NCBI RefSeq assembly: GCF_000143415.4
Contig: NW_003314282.1
Coordinates: 319,101-383,100 of the forward strand
Direction of reading: 5' to 3'
Origin: Selaginella moellendorffii
Lineage: Eukaryota; Streptophyta; Lycopodiopsida; Selaginellales; Selaginellaceae
DNA: 64,000 nucleotides
The notes below the pieces were generated by a model that was not told where the DNA came from, ran no database searches, and worked only from the letters and a program-made list of their open reading frames with translations. Of the stretch, positions 44,291-56,412 are shown piece by piece. Each line of letters opens with the position of its first letter. Position 1 is the first letter of the stretch. The translations under genes and the position numbers were made by a program.

Positions 44291-44589
44291 TCTTACTGAG
44301 TTCTTCCATTGTTTACTTTTGGGCTTCTCTTCTTTTTCTGGAATCGTTGCTTGGATTTCTTTTAAGAACGATGGATTTTTTTCGTTGTTTGCTTGGAGTT
44401 TTTGGAAGAACGATGGATTTTTTCGATTGGAAATGTAGATCGTTTCTTTTGTGGATGCGGTGATAGCCATACACTTAAACGTTCTTATGTCTTCGTGCTC
44501 TTCCAGACGTTCATACTACGTTTGGTCTTCTCCCTCGTTTTTTTTGTTGAGGATCTGGATGGTTGCTTGGATAGCTGTATTTTTTTCTT

Positions 44590-46230
44590 TGACAGAAGTT
44601 CGTGCTGGTGTGGGAAATGCCTTTGGAAATCTCTTCTGCGTTGCAACTTTTACGGTGGAGGAGTTGGATGTGCCATCGTTGGATGCCCTCCGGCGCTCAA
44701 TCTCACCGAGGAGGGATCTAGACAGAAGGTATGCTCTTTCTTTTCTTTCTACTTTTTTGTTTCCTTTTACTTTGAGTTCTTTTTGTGTAGTTCTTCGTGT
44801 TACTCTTTGCGTGTTCTTTGTATGTTCTTTCGTTGTTTGTTATAAAGTACTATGTTCTTCGTGTCTTCATTGTATGTTGCTCATTCTCTTCATTTCTCAA
44901 CGAACAGGAGGCCGGGCCAAAGTCGGATCACAACTCCAAGGAAGGAAACAGGCACTTGCAAATTTCTCTCTGGCGTGGCACAAGGTAATGTAGCTTCTTG
45001 CTTTTCTTTTCTTCTGTAAGTTTACCAATTCTTTCTCATAGGAATGGACACTTGCTGTTCTAGTTCCAAACACGGATCAACGTAGAAGAGTAAGTTTTCG
45101 TTAACGGAAGAAAGAAAGTGAGACGCTGGAACTTAATGTGAGGTATTCTGCAGGATTGGCTCTAGCTTATCTAGCGGCCGTCTCATGCCGATGCTACTTA
45201 CGGATTCAAGTAGCTGTCCAGGTTAAATCTAAACGTTTCCTTGCAAACTCTCTCGGGTCTTAAGCTTAAAAACCTCGTGCAGGGTGGAGGAAGATCATCC
45301 ACCCGAGAAAGAGTAGCATCGGGGACAATCGCAAAGAAGCTACTCAAACAGCAAGGCGGAACCGAGGTCCAGGAAAAAGAGAGGAGTACTAAGCAATTTG
45401 TGCTTTAATATTTCCTTGGTGTTCGTAATTCCCGGTGGAGAGCAACATCCGGATCAAGCTATGGCGGAAGAGACGATCGCTGCCATCGACGCTGTGAGAG
45501 TGAGGGGAGATTCCGTGGGAGGAGTCGTCAGTTTGGATTGCTAGAAACGTTCCTCGGGTAAGAAATCTACTCCCGCATTCACGCAAAGCTGTATTGATCA
45601 CCCTTCTGTCTACTTTCAGGGACTTGGGGCTCCTGTTCTTGACAAGCTAGAAGCCGAGCTCGCCAAGGCTCTCATGTCTTTGCCTGCCACCAAAGGCTTT
45701 GACTTTGAAGGTAACACAAGATGGAACCAATCTCCGTTTGCAATGTTTAGACCTTTCTGTCTACACACACAAGAAGTATGAAGGAATCTCATGGGTTTCT
45801 AGACAGGATCTCCTTTCTGTTTTTCCCTCAACTTGTGAACAAGTCATGCAGGGAAGAAGAGACGATAGTGATGAGAATAGCATTCAAGCCGACGTCTACA
45901 ATCACTGTAAAGTTCATCAATTCTCACTGCGCTGGCATTGATTTTGCTTGCGTGATTGCTTCTTACAGAAATTCCAAGAGACTGGAACGAGAGACCGGCA
46001 AGAAGAGCTCGTGTTCGTCATGATCACTGCGTCGTTCCTCGAGGTAACATCCAGGAATCCTTTCTCCTCTCGTGAATGCCTATCGATCGATTTCTTGCAG
46101 CTGTTCCAATGGTGTCCAAGGCGATGGTGGCCTTGGTTCTCGCGGATCAGCTCCTCCAACACTACGCGCAGTGCCAATTTCTCCCTCTGGCAGAGCTCCA
46201 CCCTCGTTTCTAATCCACCGGAGGAAGAAC
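44590..46230 (+). pseudogene. Chorismate synthase relic 1
   Basis: Pieces in several frames match chorismate synthase, the last shikimate-pathway enzyme. In order: GVGNAFGNLFCVATF with the usual GESHG part lost, GGGVGCAIVGCPPALNLTEE, RPGQSRITTPRKETGTCKFL, LAVLVPNTDQRR, RPSHADATYGFK followed by a stop, GGGRSSTRERVASGTIAKKL, AAIDAVRVRGDSVGGVVSLD followed by a stop, [37 protein letters not shown] and AMVALVLADQLLQHYAQCQF. Frameshifts and stops in most exons and loss of the catalytic-loop histidine show it is dead. Intron positions are retained, so it arose by DNA duplication and not from mRNA. Confidence 0.85.
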
Positions 46231-46329
46231 GTCTCGCTTGCCATTTTTTTTATTTGAATTCGAGCGCCAAATTTTTTCCAAAGAAAACTCGGAGGGATTG
46301 CGTAGAACCCTAGCCAAAATCTTGGAGCA

Positions 46330-47562
46330 ATGGAGGAGCCTCTTCTCCCCGGGCGCCAGGAGGATCTGGAGAACCCTCCCCTGTCCGATGACGAGAATCC
46401 TCAGGTATGTCCACGCCTAGCTTTCCTGCGTGAAATTTCGCCAGGATCTGCCCCCGGAGGATCGGCGCCAGGAGGATCAGCGCCAGGAGGATCGGCTGCC
46501 AGGGGATCGGCGCCGGGAGGATCTGCTGCCAGGGGATCGGGGCCAGGAGGAGAATCAGCGCCAGCTTCAGGTAGCTACATTTCCTGGTTTTTTTTTCTTT
46601 GACACAAACATGATTCATTGACAGCACCAGGAGGATCGGCCGCCCCAGCAGGAGCCAGGGAATCAGCAGGAGGTACATTTCATTCTTCTCGTTCTTTGCC
46701 ACAACGAGATTCACAGCCACAGGGATTTCCAGGAATTCACCACCAGAAAGTTTTTGGCCGCTGTACTGTCTCTTCTACTTTCTCTGATGCCTCTCATCTC
46801 GGGTGCCATGTCTGGGCCTGTCGGGATGGACATCCAGAACGCGAGCATGATCGAGAGCCTGGTCTTCTTTGGCCTTGCTGGTTTTTTTTTCTAATTCTAA
46901 GCTAGTTTTTCTCCAAACTCTAAATGTTTTTCAATGTTTGTTGCAGCTTTGAACTGCACTACCTTGGAGCTCTGTTGCTTTCTCAGTCGGGATCTTGTAA
47001 CTTCTGAAGTGAACAAGTTTGGAACGCTGGTGCAGATACTCTACACTGTCCACACCTCTGGCAGCTTCCTCTGGCCCCCGGTGATCGTCACAGCGTGGTA
47101 TGTTTCCTTCAGGCTTTTGGACCTCTCCTTTCCTACTTGGGAGCTTGTGGGTTACATCGGCATTGCGACCACGCTACTCTCCACAGCATCGCCCCTGGGA
47201 GTATAAGTTTTCTATTGTCTTCTCTTGGTTTCTAAACGTTTTCTTTTCTTCCTTTTCATGTAGTTCGCAGCCTATTATGGACGACTGCCTACTGTCAACG
47301 TCCTCACGTCTTTGGTTGCATTCTGCTGCCGCGCTCTGTGGGCGTATCATGGTCATGTGACCAAGAACAAGAATATGAAGGTAAGGTTTAAGAATAGCGA
47401 TATAAAGTAACAAGTCTGTTTTGCTTATAATAGTGGGGAAATGGAATTGCAAGCGGCTTGGCCTTGGTGCTCCTCTCCGTCGGGTATGTGAGATTGTTTC
47501 TTTTACTTTCTAACACTTACTGTTTTTTAAGGTGCATTTCTCGACTGCTTACTATGATGTAG
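46330..47562 (+). CDS. Multi-pass membrane protein with charged N-terminal repeats
   Basis: A consistent nine-exon frame (46330-46404, 46445-46570, 46625-46672, 46709-46880, 46947-47097, 47113-47200, 47264-47380, 47434-47483, 47532-47562) gives 285 residues. It starts MEEPLLPGRQEDLENPPLSD. Exon 2 is an imperfect tandem repeat of a 15-bp unit coding RQED-type repeats (DRRQEDQRQEDRLPGD). The rest has about five hydrophobic segments, such as FLAAVLSLLSLMPLISGAMS and GYIGIATTLLSTAS. Family not recognised. The last exon is only 31 nt, and the duplicated O-fucosyltransferase block begins directly after the stop, so the true 3' end could have been lost. Confidence 0.6.
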
Positions 47563-47599
47563 AACTCGCGATCGGTTCTTTTTTTCTCTACATGTGGTA

Positions 47600-49121
47600 G
47601 AGTTTTGTGAACAAATCGTCTACTTTTTCCCGGATAATCCACATCGTCCCAAAGGACGCGTTTGATCCCCCCTCCAAAGCAGTGATATTCATGCCGGTGT
47701 TCGCACGGCACCTCTCGCCAGCCAGGGATTCGTGCAAAACGGCTCGGAATGCACCCGACGTTCCACCGCTCATCACGCCTCTCATCAAGATGTCCGAGAG
47801 CAAGCACACCGGGTAGTTCACCGTCGGTCCCAGAAGTCCTCTCCCCTCGGCTTGGACAGCTTCCAGCTCCTCCGGAGCAGCGACGGTAGTGCGGTTCTCC
47901 AGGCGACGATTCTCTCGCCTCCAAAGATGTCGCGCGTTGAGTTGTCCAAGTCCATTGCCTGGAGAATGAGACCGACCTCTTCAAGCGCTTCTCGTTGTAG
48001 TATCTCCTGCTCTTTCGGTTTGAATACGGCGAGGCACCTGAGATAAGCTTGTCGGTGGAGAAAGAATGCGAAAGAAGAAAGTACGTACCCAGCGAATGCA
48101 AGCATGGATCGACATGAAGTGGCCTGCCTGCTCACTATCTGGTTGCTCAGCTGCATCACGTCGGGCTTGAAACGCAGTGCGTGGAAGTTTACCCTGCACC
48201 TCAACCGCTGGTACTCGGCGTTTGGAATCTCTCCGGCTAGGAGATGGGAAAAGGGAGTGAGATATATCGCGCCGTGCTGTTTCATCTTAGCCAGCGCTTC
48301 GGTCTCGTACCAACTTGGAGGGTGCGATCTACAGCAGACAAGAGTTCCGACGTTGGTTTGAAAGAACGAGTAAGCAACCTGGAAAGCCTTCATCTTTTTC
48401 TTCTTCTTGTCGGAGACGTAAGGAAGGGACTCCACAATCTTGACGTCGTGTCTAAGGGATTTGATAAAGTGTTCTACATCATAGATGCCAGCAAAACCAC
48501 TGCAACATCAAAAACAACTGTTTGCTTTTTATCATAATCAAGGACGAGAAAGCAAAAGATATACGGACCTTTTATCGTTCCAAAACGAGTTAGTATCCAA
48601 CTCCGGCAACACAAGCGTTGCATTCATTATCCTCGCTGCCAAAACTGCATTACAAATCTGCAATGACACATCGATGAAGCTGGAAATAAAACGCAAGAAG
48701 AATAGAATGTCTCTTACGGCACTGCGCTGCTGGTTAAGCCCGCCATTGCACCGAACGACGAGATAGCCATTGCTTTCCTTGGGAGGGGCTGCAAGCAAGA
48801 TAGTCCACTAAGTTACATACAAGAAGAAAAGAATGATATGAGAAAAAAACTCTACTTACGCGGCCAAAAAGATCTGGGAGCCGAGGAAGGCCTCCAACCA
48901 GAAGAAGAAGAGCTCGTCCAAAGAGAATTCACATCAATCTGCCAAAAACCAAAAGAAAAAGAAGAGATAAACGCTTTAAAAACGAGAGCAAGGAAAGCGC
49001 GAGGAATGCTTACATGAGAGTGAACGATGACACCGTCTTGCCGCAACTGCGAGACCAGCGACACCATGCACAGAAGCAGCACCAGGCCCGAGATGGACAA
49101 TCGACCAGCAAATCCCTTCAT
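47600..49121 (-). pseudogene. O-fucosyltransferase-family copy 2, damaged
   Basis: Nearly identical in its 5' exons to the intact gene (same [12 protein letters not shown] anchor, NGGLNQQR exon and [10 protein letters not shown] exon), but the large last exon carries multiple deletions between about 47750 and 48120, removing the MYPHL part, LYLAAG and the stretch around [13 protein letters not shown], and the frame is broken. No full product is possible. Confidence 0.85.
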
Positions 49122-49848
49122 ACTGGCAGTCACTTGCTTCCATTGCCTCTGCCCCCTTCTTCCTAATGCCGACGCTCCACCCGTGAGAGAACGCTCATCA
49201 TCGTCTTGCGAGTGGCTAGATCCCCTGGACAAGCCAAACACAAATCCACGAATCAGGCCCCCGAAACGAGAGAATGCAGCTGCGCTAGAGCTACCACACA
49301 CAGCGAGGGATCAGATCTGTTGCGCAGCACGAGCACCATTCGTTGGTTGCGAGAGAGAGTGTGAGAGAGCTTAGATCTATCCCGCCCCTGTTGCCCTAAG
49401 CGAGGAGAGACGAGAGCGCTTACCTGCGCATCAAATGGGGCGCTTGTTTTCTACGCGTCAATGCGTCGTGTCGGGGGCCGAGCGAGCTGGATCGATGCGC
49501 TCCTCTCGCAAGAACCCTAAAACTAAACCCAAATGCCGCGAAATATTTTCAACGAGATAAAAGTTCTATAGGTTTTTTTCCAAAGGAAGACTATGTTTGA
49601 CTACATTGACCAATACGAAAGATTGGGATTTCACAAAGAGCGCCAATGCTTCAATAAAAATCGAAGGGACTCAACACTCTTGCCTTGATCGATCACTCCC
49701 GGTGGAGCTTTAAAGTGATTTGGATTGAAATGTAGGCCAGAATCGAAGCTCCGCAAGGACCAAGGTGGGATTGAGCGACGAGGATTCAAAGCTTAGCTCC
49801 GGCTGCGGTGAAGAGGACGAGGGGTAATTCCTCGACCTCTTCGAGTTC

Positions 49849-50055
49849 TTATGAAGTTCCATGCACCGAGAACTTTGAGTCGTCCCAGCAAGGCATGGAT
49901 TCGAAGAAACTCTTGTAGCAGCCACCACACTCCTTGGAATCACAGAGATCCTTTGCTCGTTCCACGAATGCATTGAGCGTGTAGGCCGTGAGCATGGCTT
50001 CCCAGGACGGAACGCCACCTCTTTCCGTGATTGGTCGCTCTAATCCTTGTAGCAA
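49849..50055 (-). pseudogene. PPR-like fragment, duplicated copy
   Basis: Reads GGVPSWEAMLTAYTLNAFVE, the counterpart of the fragment at 40191-40442, with a few substitutions. Confidence 0.5.
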
Positions 50056-50292
50056 AACTTTTCGAGAAAGCGCTGCAAATTCTTTGCTTGGAAGTTGGAA
50101 GAGATCGAAGATCGAAGAAACTTTCTTTGATTGTAGATGGTGTTTCCTTTTCTTTTCGCTTCGCAGTTGTAAGTTCTCTGTGTTTCCAGCGAAAATCCGA
50201 GAGCTATTAACACACCGCGTGGTTATTTACATTGGGAGTAAACATCAAACCGTTAGGATCAAGGTCTAGCTTTGTCAAGTTGAAATCTGAAT

Positions 50293-51435
50293 CTATCTCT
50301 CAGTCTTGAACTTTTTGGATTTGTCCAGCATATCTACCATCGCCGAAGTCCGATAGGATGTCACCGAACATTCTCTTTTCGCAGAAGGAGCTGATGTAAA
50401 CAGAGAAAATTCACAAGAGTTAGAACACAAAAGAGCTGTCCAAAATGTCTTACCTCTCGACTGGTACGTAGATCGCTGGTTGACGTGAGAATTCTCGGCC
50501 GCAAGCAGCACAGCATGTCCCCCGGAACGGTAATAATCCCCCATCATGCACTGGATCAGCTCCTCGAGTTCGCTCACCAATCCCTTGGACAAGACATCGC
50601 CAGCTCCAAACGCTCGGGAGCTCTCAATCTCTTGCTTCACGTCCAGCAGCGCTTGCTTTGCCGACGCCAAGTCTTCCGAGCTGCGACACCCGAGCCTCCG
50701 AGCGGCAGCCATGGCCTTCGAGGCACTCACACGGTTCTTCTGCCTGTCCACCTCGATCTTTGTCGCTTCCTCTTCCTCGCCAGCTTTGAGCTCCTGGATC
50801 ACCAAGCTCGAACTTGCAAGCTGCTGGGTCTTGTCGCTCGACGGGTCTCGAAAGCTCCCTCCAACTTTGAGAAGTTCCAGCGACGAAGAGCTCGAGTCAG
50901 AGCCAGGCAGCAAGAGCTCCACCAGGATATCTCTCTCCTCTTCCGCGTACAAGGATCCAAGCTTCACTGTCGCAGCTCGATCGCCAGCCATGGCCGTTGT
51001 CCCGGCGGTGGCTTCCACACTCTTGATCCGCGCTCTGCCGCTTGCCTCCATCCAGACCTCCACTTCCTGTGCCACCACGCTAAGCAACCCGCCAATGAAC
51101 TGGGCAAACGCGTGCTGGACGGCAAACTCCTCTTGCACGTAGCAAAAGCTGCCACCCGTGGCCTCGGCGATGCTCAGCATGGCCTCGGGATCATGATCAC
51201 TTCCAAATCCAAAAGTGTGCACTGGAACTCGCTCGCTCCCATTCTCGAGGTAGGAATCCACCGGAAGAACTTTGTCCCGTCCGTGAGAAGCATGATGCTC
51301 GACACTGGGTTCCTGTTCTTGCGCCGCGAGAGAAGATCGAATCCAGCCTTTAGACCCGGACAGATCTCAGTTCCTCCCAGGCTCCGCAGCTTCTCCACTG
51401 CATTGAGTGCCGCGGCTCGACCTTCGTGGGTCATC
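50293..51435 (-). pseudogene. VWA-domain copy 2, N-terminal half lost
   Basis: The C-terminal two-thirds match the intact VWA gene closely. A deletion near 51272 removes about two dozen bases and shifts the frame (MLLTDGTKFF). At 51435 the coding sequence is joined directly to promoter-type sequence (ATGGGAGAATTTTATACC), deleting the MIDAS motif DVSGSM and the start. The downstream open frame (50293-51261) is 322 codons but has no promoter of its own. Confidence 0.85.
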
Positions 51436-51654
51436 CTATGGGAGAATTTTATACCTTTAAGTGGTCAAGTCGGCCCTACATTTCAATTTAAATTCTTTTT
51501 TTTTCCGGACGGTTCAGATGAGGGCACGTGGACAACGTTTATAGTCGATCATCAATCTCATGCTTCCAGTTGGGCACTATCAAAACAAAATATATATATT
51601 GATAGATAATTTGGGATTTCTTGGATTTTCAGATCCTCCAAAGTGACCAGAGCG

Positions 51655-52900
51655 GATTCTTTCGGATAATGGTCTTGCATTTATGGTTGAGGTATTTCAT
51701 GTTTTGACATCTCGGTTGGGGATACACCACACTTTTACGAGTGTTTATCATCCACAATCAGACGGTCTGGTGGAAAGGCTCGTTCGGACATTCAAAAGGA
51801 TGATTGCGAAGTATGTGAACTTTCAGCATTCGGATTGGGATGGTTATTTGCCATCTCTTTGGTATGCCTATGTCACAGGGGTGCAGAGTTCTGTTGGTGC
51901 TTCACCATATAAACTTTTATATGGTCATAATCCAATATTACCAATAGAGTTGGGTTTACCTTCGCGATTGCCACGAGCTCCTGATGCTAGGTCATGGGAT
52001 CAGTATTTGACAAGCATTCTTCCACTTGTCCGAGCAGAGTCTGCCGAACACTTAGGCCGCGTACAAGTGGGATAACAACGGCGCTACAACTCCCATCATC
52101 GTCCACCTGCGGAGTACAAAGTGGATGATTTGGTGTTAATCCGTTTTCCCCATCTTACGGTACATGTTTTATTTCGTTAAAGTGAAATTTTTCATTATCC
52201 CACTTATAGTGTGTGGCCACATGCCATTTTTATAACAACAATAAAAAATTGAAGTTTTAGCTTTATAATTTATAAATTAAAAACTTTTTATATGATTTTG
52301 TGTTATAATATTGTGAAATATAAAAAATAAATTAAAAAACTGATAGAAATATTAATAAATATTAATTAAGTACTAGGAAATGGCATGTGGACACATGCTA
52401 ATTAATGTCCCACTTTACTGAATAAGTTCCACTTTAACGAAATAAAGCATGTACACCACGTTTATCTAAGGGGCTCCTTGCGCAATGGAAAGGACCGTAT
52501 CAGGTGTTGCGGCAAGTTGGACTGCAAGTTTATGAAGTTCGGCATGATGTTCAACAAGCCGATCCTCCGGAGATTGTGCATGTGCAGCGGTTAAAACGCT
52601 TCATACAAAGGGATCAGGAGTAGTTAATACTGTCTACAGATCTGTCGATGCCTCCTCTTGACATTCCTCCAAATCCCGGCCCATCTACAAGAAAACCCTG
52701 ACGGCCTTCCATTATTCCGAGAGGAGGGGATGATGTGAGGGCCAAGTGTACAGCTACGATGCCGTATACTAATATTAGTGCAGTGGATTTTGGTAGCCGT
52801 CATATTGGTTTCAATCCGGACCACTCGCTCCTGTATATAAGCTAGGGTTTTTGGGCTAATTGATATGCACATTTCTGTATTCCCTTTCCATATTCCATGC
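51655..52900 (+). mobile_element. Ty3/Gypsy retrotransposon tail (integrase end, 3' LTR)
   Basis: The plus strand reads ILSDNGLAFMVEVFHVLTSR and YHPQSDGLVERLVRTFKRMI, the catalytic-core C-terminal part of a Gypsy integrase, then a post-core region ending LLAQWKGPYQVLRQVG and IVHVQRLKRFIQRDQE. The frame has a premature stop at about 52072 and is interrupted by a MITE. After the last stop a purine-rich AGAGGAGGGGATGA near 52720 resembles a polypurine tract, and the LTR-like DNA after it has CTGTATATAAGC, a TATA-type promoter. Protease, reverse transcriptase and 5' LTR are missing. Confidence 0.8.
52163..52451. mobile_element. MITE with TA duplication inside the Gypsy element
   Basis: The 289-bp element is flanked by TA on both sides. 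Its ends are inverted repeats starting CATGTTTTATTTCGTTAAAG (the other end has CATGC), and the similarity continues inward in patches to TGTGGCCACATGCCA, about 70 bp from each end. It has no coding capacity. The TA target and long inverted repeats fit a Tc1/mariner-type MITE. Removing it restores the alignment of the integrase C-terminal region on either side. Confidence 0.75.
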
Positions 52901-53304
52901 ACTCACAAAATTTAAATTCAATTTTGTGAATAAATTCAAGTTTTATATGAAATTCAGATCTCTATTGTTACATTCACTAATAATTTTATAGTTATTAAAT
53001 TACATTTTAAAAAGTAGCAAAGTTTTCCAAAAGATATTGAATTTTTATCAAAACTATAGTTATTAAAAATTAATAAAATTTGACAAAACATATTTTAATA
53101 ACAATTTTTTTAGTGTTAAGTTGAAGTTTAGAATTATAAACATGTTTATAATTTATAAACACAAGATTAATTCTATATCAAGGAAAATTTATAAATTACA
53201 AATACAAAATTAATCTAAATAACCTTTCGAAATAATAAAAACCTGAACTATAAATAAAGAACTATTCATAATCTAAGTTTCTTAAATGTCAAAACCAACA
53301 ATTC

Positions 53305-54144
53305 CTAGTATTGGTTTAAAAGCTTAATATATTCTGGCTTCAGGCTTTTTATATCTGCTGGTAAATCATTTCCTGTTGCCTTAGCAAATTTCTCCAAAGC
53401 TTGAATAGCCTTGTCTTGAATAGCCTCAATAACTTGCATGTCGAGCTGTTGCGTCTTGAGTTCTTCTAAACCATATCCTCTTCGCAGAATTTCAAGTGGA
53501 GACTCCAGCATGTAGACATGAACCAGTAGCGCATAGACAAGCGCAACACCTGCTCCCAAAAATTGCCATCCTCGTGCAATGGGTTGAGCATACCACATAC
53601 AAACACCATAAAGTGCAGCCCTTACAAGGAGGAGCACGCCCTCGCATCCATACCAATCGTCGAAAGGTACGATTCCTGATGGAGTTGCAAACCCCCAGAA
53701 CTGTATCGCCTGAAAAGGGAGCACCACCCACAAATTCGTGGTCGCTGTGGAACAGATACCGCTGATGCCAGCAACAAGACAGCCATACGCGATTGCCTTC
53801 TTTCGACCCACGGTAGCCAACATTCGCGCTGTTCAAAGTTTCCTCAAGACTACATAAAATAAAACAGGAAAATAAAACTTACCTGAAATGGCACAGGCCA
53901 CCATAACCGCACAGACTCCCACAAACCGTCTGAATTCAGTATCTAGAGGGGGCAGATATGTATTACCCATCCAGATCCCATATGCGGTGTAGCAGTGACT
54001 AACGAGATTCAGAAAGAACTGGCGCCATATAATCCAGTGACGACCAAGCTTCCAACCCTGGTAGATATCAGCAAGATCATACTCACCCTTTGGGGGGTCC
54101 AACAATCCCTCCTCCATACCTCTCGCCCGAAATGGCCATTTCAA
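53305..54144 (-). CDS. MFS-type transporter-like protein (short)
   Basis: Two exons (53883-54144 and 53305-53828) form one frame of 261 residues, starting MKWPFRARGMEEGLLDPPKG (the second methionine may be the true start). It has a segment LDTEFRRFVGVCAVMVACAI, then RMLATVGRKKAIAYGCLVAG, a motif typical of the loop between helices 2 and 3 of MFS transporters, and SPLEILRRGYGLEEL, like the central loop of organic cation/sugar transporters. The usual 12 helices are not present; about six remain, so it may be a truncated gene or pseudogene. The C-terminus (ATGNDLPADIKSLKPEY) recurs at 43400-43475. Confidence 0.55.
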
Positions 54145-54339
54145 GACTAGCTTTTTAACATCTTGACCGTTGGATTGGAACGGCCATTATTAGATTCTTT
54201 GTAATGGAAAAAACCACCAACAGAGGATATTTATACCCAACATTAGTATCCATGGTTTGATTATTCTGGTATATGAGCTTATTGCTCGCTCTAAGCTACT
54301 GCCCCAGGGGAGCTAGGCATTGGCAAGACGACGATGATG

Positions 54340-55262
54340 AGCGTTCTCTCGCGGGTGGAGCGTAAGAAGGGGCCAGAGGCAATGGAAGCAAGTGACTGCC
54401 AGCATGAAGGGATTTGCTGGTCGATTGTCCATCTCTGGCCTGGTGCTGCTTCTGTGTACGCTGGCCTTGCTTTTTATTTCCAACTTCATCGTTGTGGCTT
54501 TGCAGATTTGCAATGCAGTTTGGCAGCGAGGATAATGCATGCAACGCTTGTGTTGTCAGAGTAGGATGCTAACACTTTTATCTTTTGCTCTCTCGTCCCT
54601 GGTTATGATAAAGAGCAAACAGTTGTTTTTGATGTTGCAGAGGCATTTATGATTCAGAACACTTTATCAAATCGCTTAGCGACAACGTCAAGATTCGTTT
54701 CAAACCGGACGTTATGTTGCTGAGCAACCAGATCGTGAGCAGGCTCCGCCACTTTCTCCGATTCTAGATGGGTACGTACTTTCGACTTTCGCACTGACAA
54801 GCTTCTCTTAGGTGCCTTGCCATCTTCAAACCGGAAGAACAAGAGATACTATGGAAGTACCGAGAGCAAAACTTTGCCAAGAAGCGCCTCGTCTACAACG
54901 AGAGGCGGGAAGTGTCCACCGGAGAAGTCGTCCTCCAGGCAATGGACCTCGACAAATCGACGCGCCTCTACCTCGCAGCAAGAGGTTCAGGCAGCCACTG
55001 TAAATCCACACCTGGAGAATCGCACCACTGTCACTGCTCTGGAGGGGCTGGAAGCTGTCCAGGCCGAAGGGAGAGGGCTGCTGGGAGCGGCGGTGGACTA
55101 CATGGTGTGCTTGCTCTCGAACATAACTTTTTCAACAATCTCCTGGGCCACAGGCTCTACTATGGCTTCCGGTGTCCATCCAGCCTAACAGGAAGGCTCT
55201 GGCACCGATCTTTATGGCTCGTGAGAGTGGTGGCGGCGGCGGTGCAGCAAACTTCGATGTAA
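54340..55262 (+). pseudogene. O-fucosyltransferase-family copy, inverted and decayed
   Basis: On the plus strand the anchor [18 protein letters not shown] at 54404 is followed directly by later exon pieces (LQICNAV, then the region of [31 protein letters not shown], and [12 protein letters not shown]). Frames change repeatedly and the NGGLNQQR motif is missing. It is opposite in orientation to the other three copies. Confidence 0.8.
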
Positions 55263-55269
55263 TGGCGAG

Positions 55270-56120
55270 AGGGTGATGAACAGTGCATCTTAGCAATTGT
55301 TAAAAGCCTTTTTAATCATAGTGAAGCTTGCACAACATAAATTATATAGGTAAAGATACATTTTTATTAATTAAATTACTTTTTCTAAAATTTGTTCTTA
55401 ATGACTCTGATTAAGAATGTTTATACTCTTATTAGTATACTATATATGTTATTAGTAAATTTATGAATTGTACATTTTGCATTTATTAGTCATAACTTCA
55501 ACAACAAGTTATTTAACAATAAAAGAACTATTTTTTGTATTATATATAAAATTTAATGGCTAAAAATCTGTATTTACAAGTCAATTTTAAACCTTAATTG
55601 ATAGTTATTCTGTACTATAAAGTATTTTTAGATATGGTAATATGGCTGAAATAAAATAAAAATATTTTTAAACCTAATTTGATTGAACTACTTAAGATTT
55701 TTCCAGTGTTAAAAATAAAAATAGTTCTAATATTTATTGGTTTAGTAATTTGGGTTAAAATAGTTTTTAATAAAGCATAACGTTATTTATATATCCAATC
55801 AAAAAGTGTTTTTATGTATCTAATGTTATATAATCTGCTTATAGAAAAATTCGTATTATAGTCTACAATTGACTACTTCAATAAATCTTTATTGATAAAC
55901 AAGTAAAACTATACTAACAATAATTTAAGTAATAAAGCTTTACCTAACTTGTAACTATTTTGTGAAATTATGTTAGTGCTTCTCTTAATAAACATATAAA
56001 TGACTGAATTATTAGCCAAAATAATAATTTTTTTACTTAACATATGTATATTTTCAGGTTAATTTTAGGCAGTAACTATACAAAATTAACTATAAATTTA
56101 GAAATTAAATGACTCTGTCT
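55270..56120. other. AT-rich DNA, no gene seen
   Basis: Very AT-rich with no open frame of note and no recognisable terminal repeats. The same holds for 56960-57720. Confidence 0.5.
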
Positions 56121-56127
56121 ACGCATG

Positions 56128-56185
56128 GTGATGAGGCTGGAGGATCTGTTCTTGCTCCATCGCTCACAAATAGGACTGCTTGCGG
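56128..56185 (+). pseudogene. Sugar-transporter N-terminal fragment
   Basis: GGCTGGAGGATCTGTTCTTG and CGCTCACAAATAGGAC match the start of the transporter relic at 57790 base by base with few changes. Nothing of the rest of the gene follows. Confidence 0.5.
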
Positions 56186-56412
56186 TATCACATTTGCCAT
56201 AAGCTTGGATCAAGAATGTCCTATGACATGCGAGCGTGGAGCTGCTGCCTCGATGAAAGATTGCCTGCATTCGCACGAGATTGGTTGAGGGATGCTAGGT
56301 GTGATCGAAACATATGACAAAGTTTACGATGCTTGAGAACTATTCTTGCGCAGGAAATACTTGATCTGGAACTTAAATCCCTCTCTTTTTTTTCTCAAGC
56401 TTGTGAACACTT

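Noticed and set aside
46330-46602. GSAPGG-repeat protein on the plus strand at the membrane-protein gene
   Set aside because: It reads through the intron after exon 1 and is an alternative frame of the 15-bp repeat; the spliced RQED frame joins to the membrane part.
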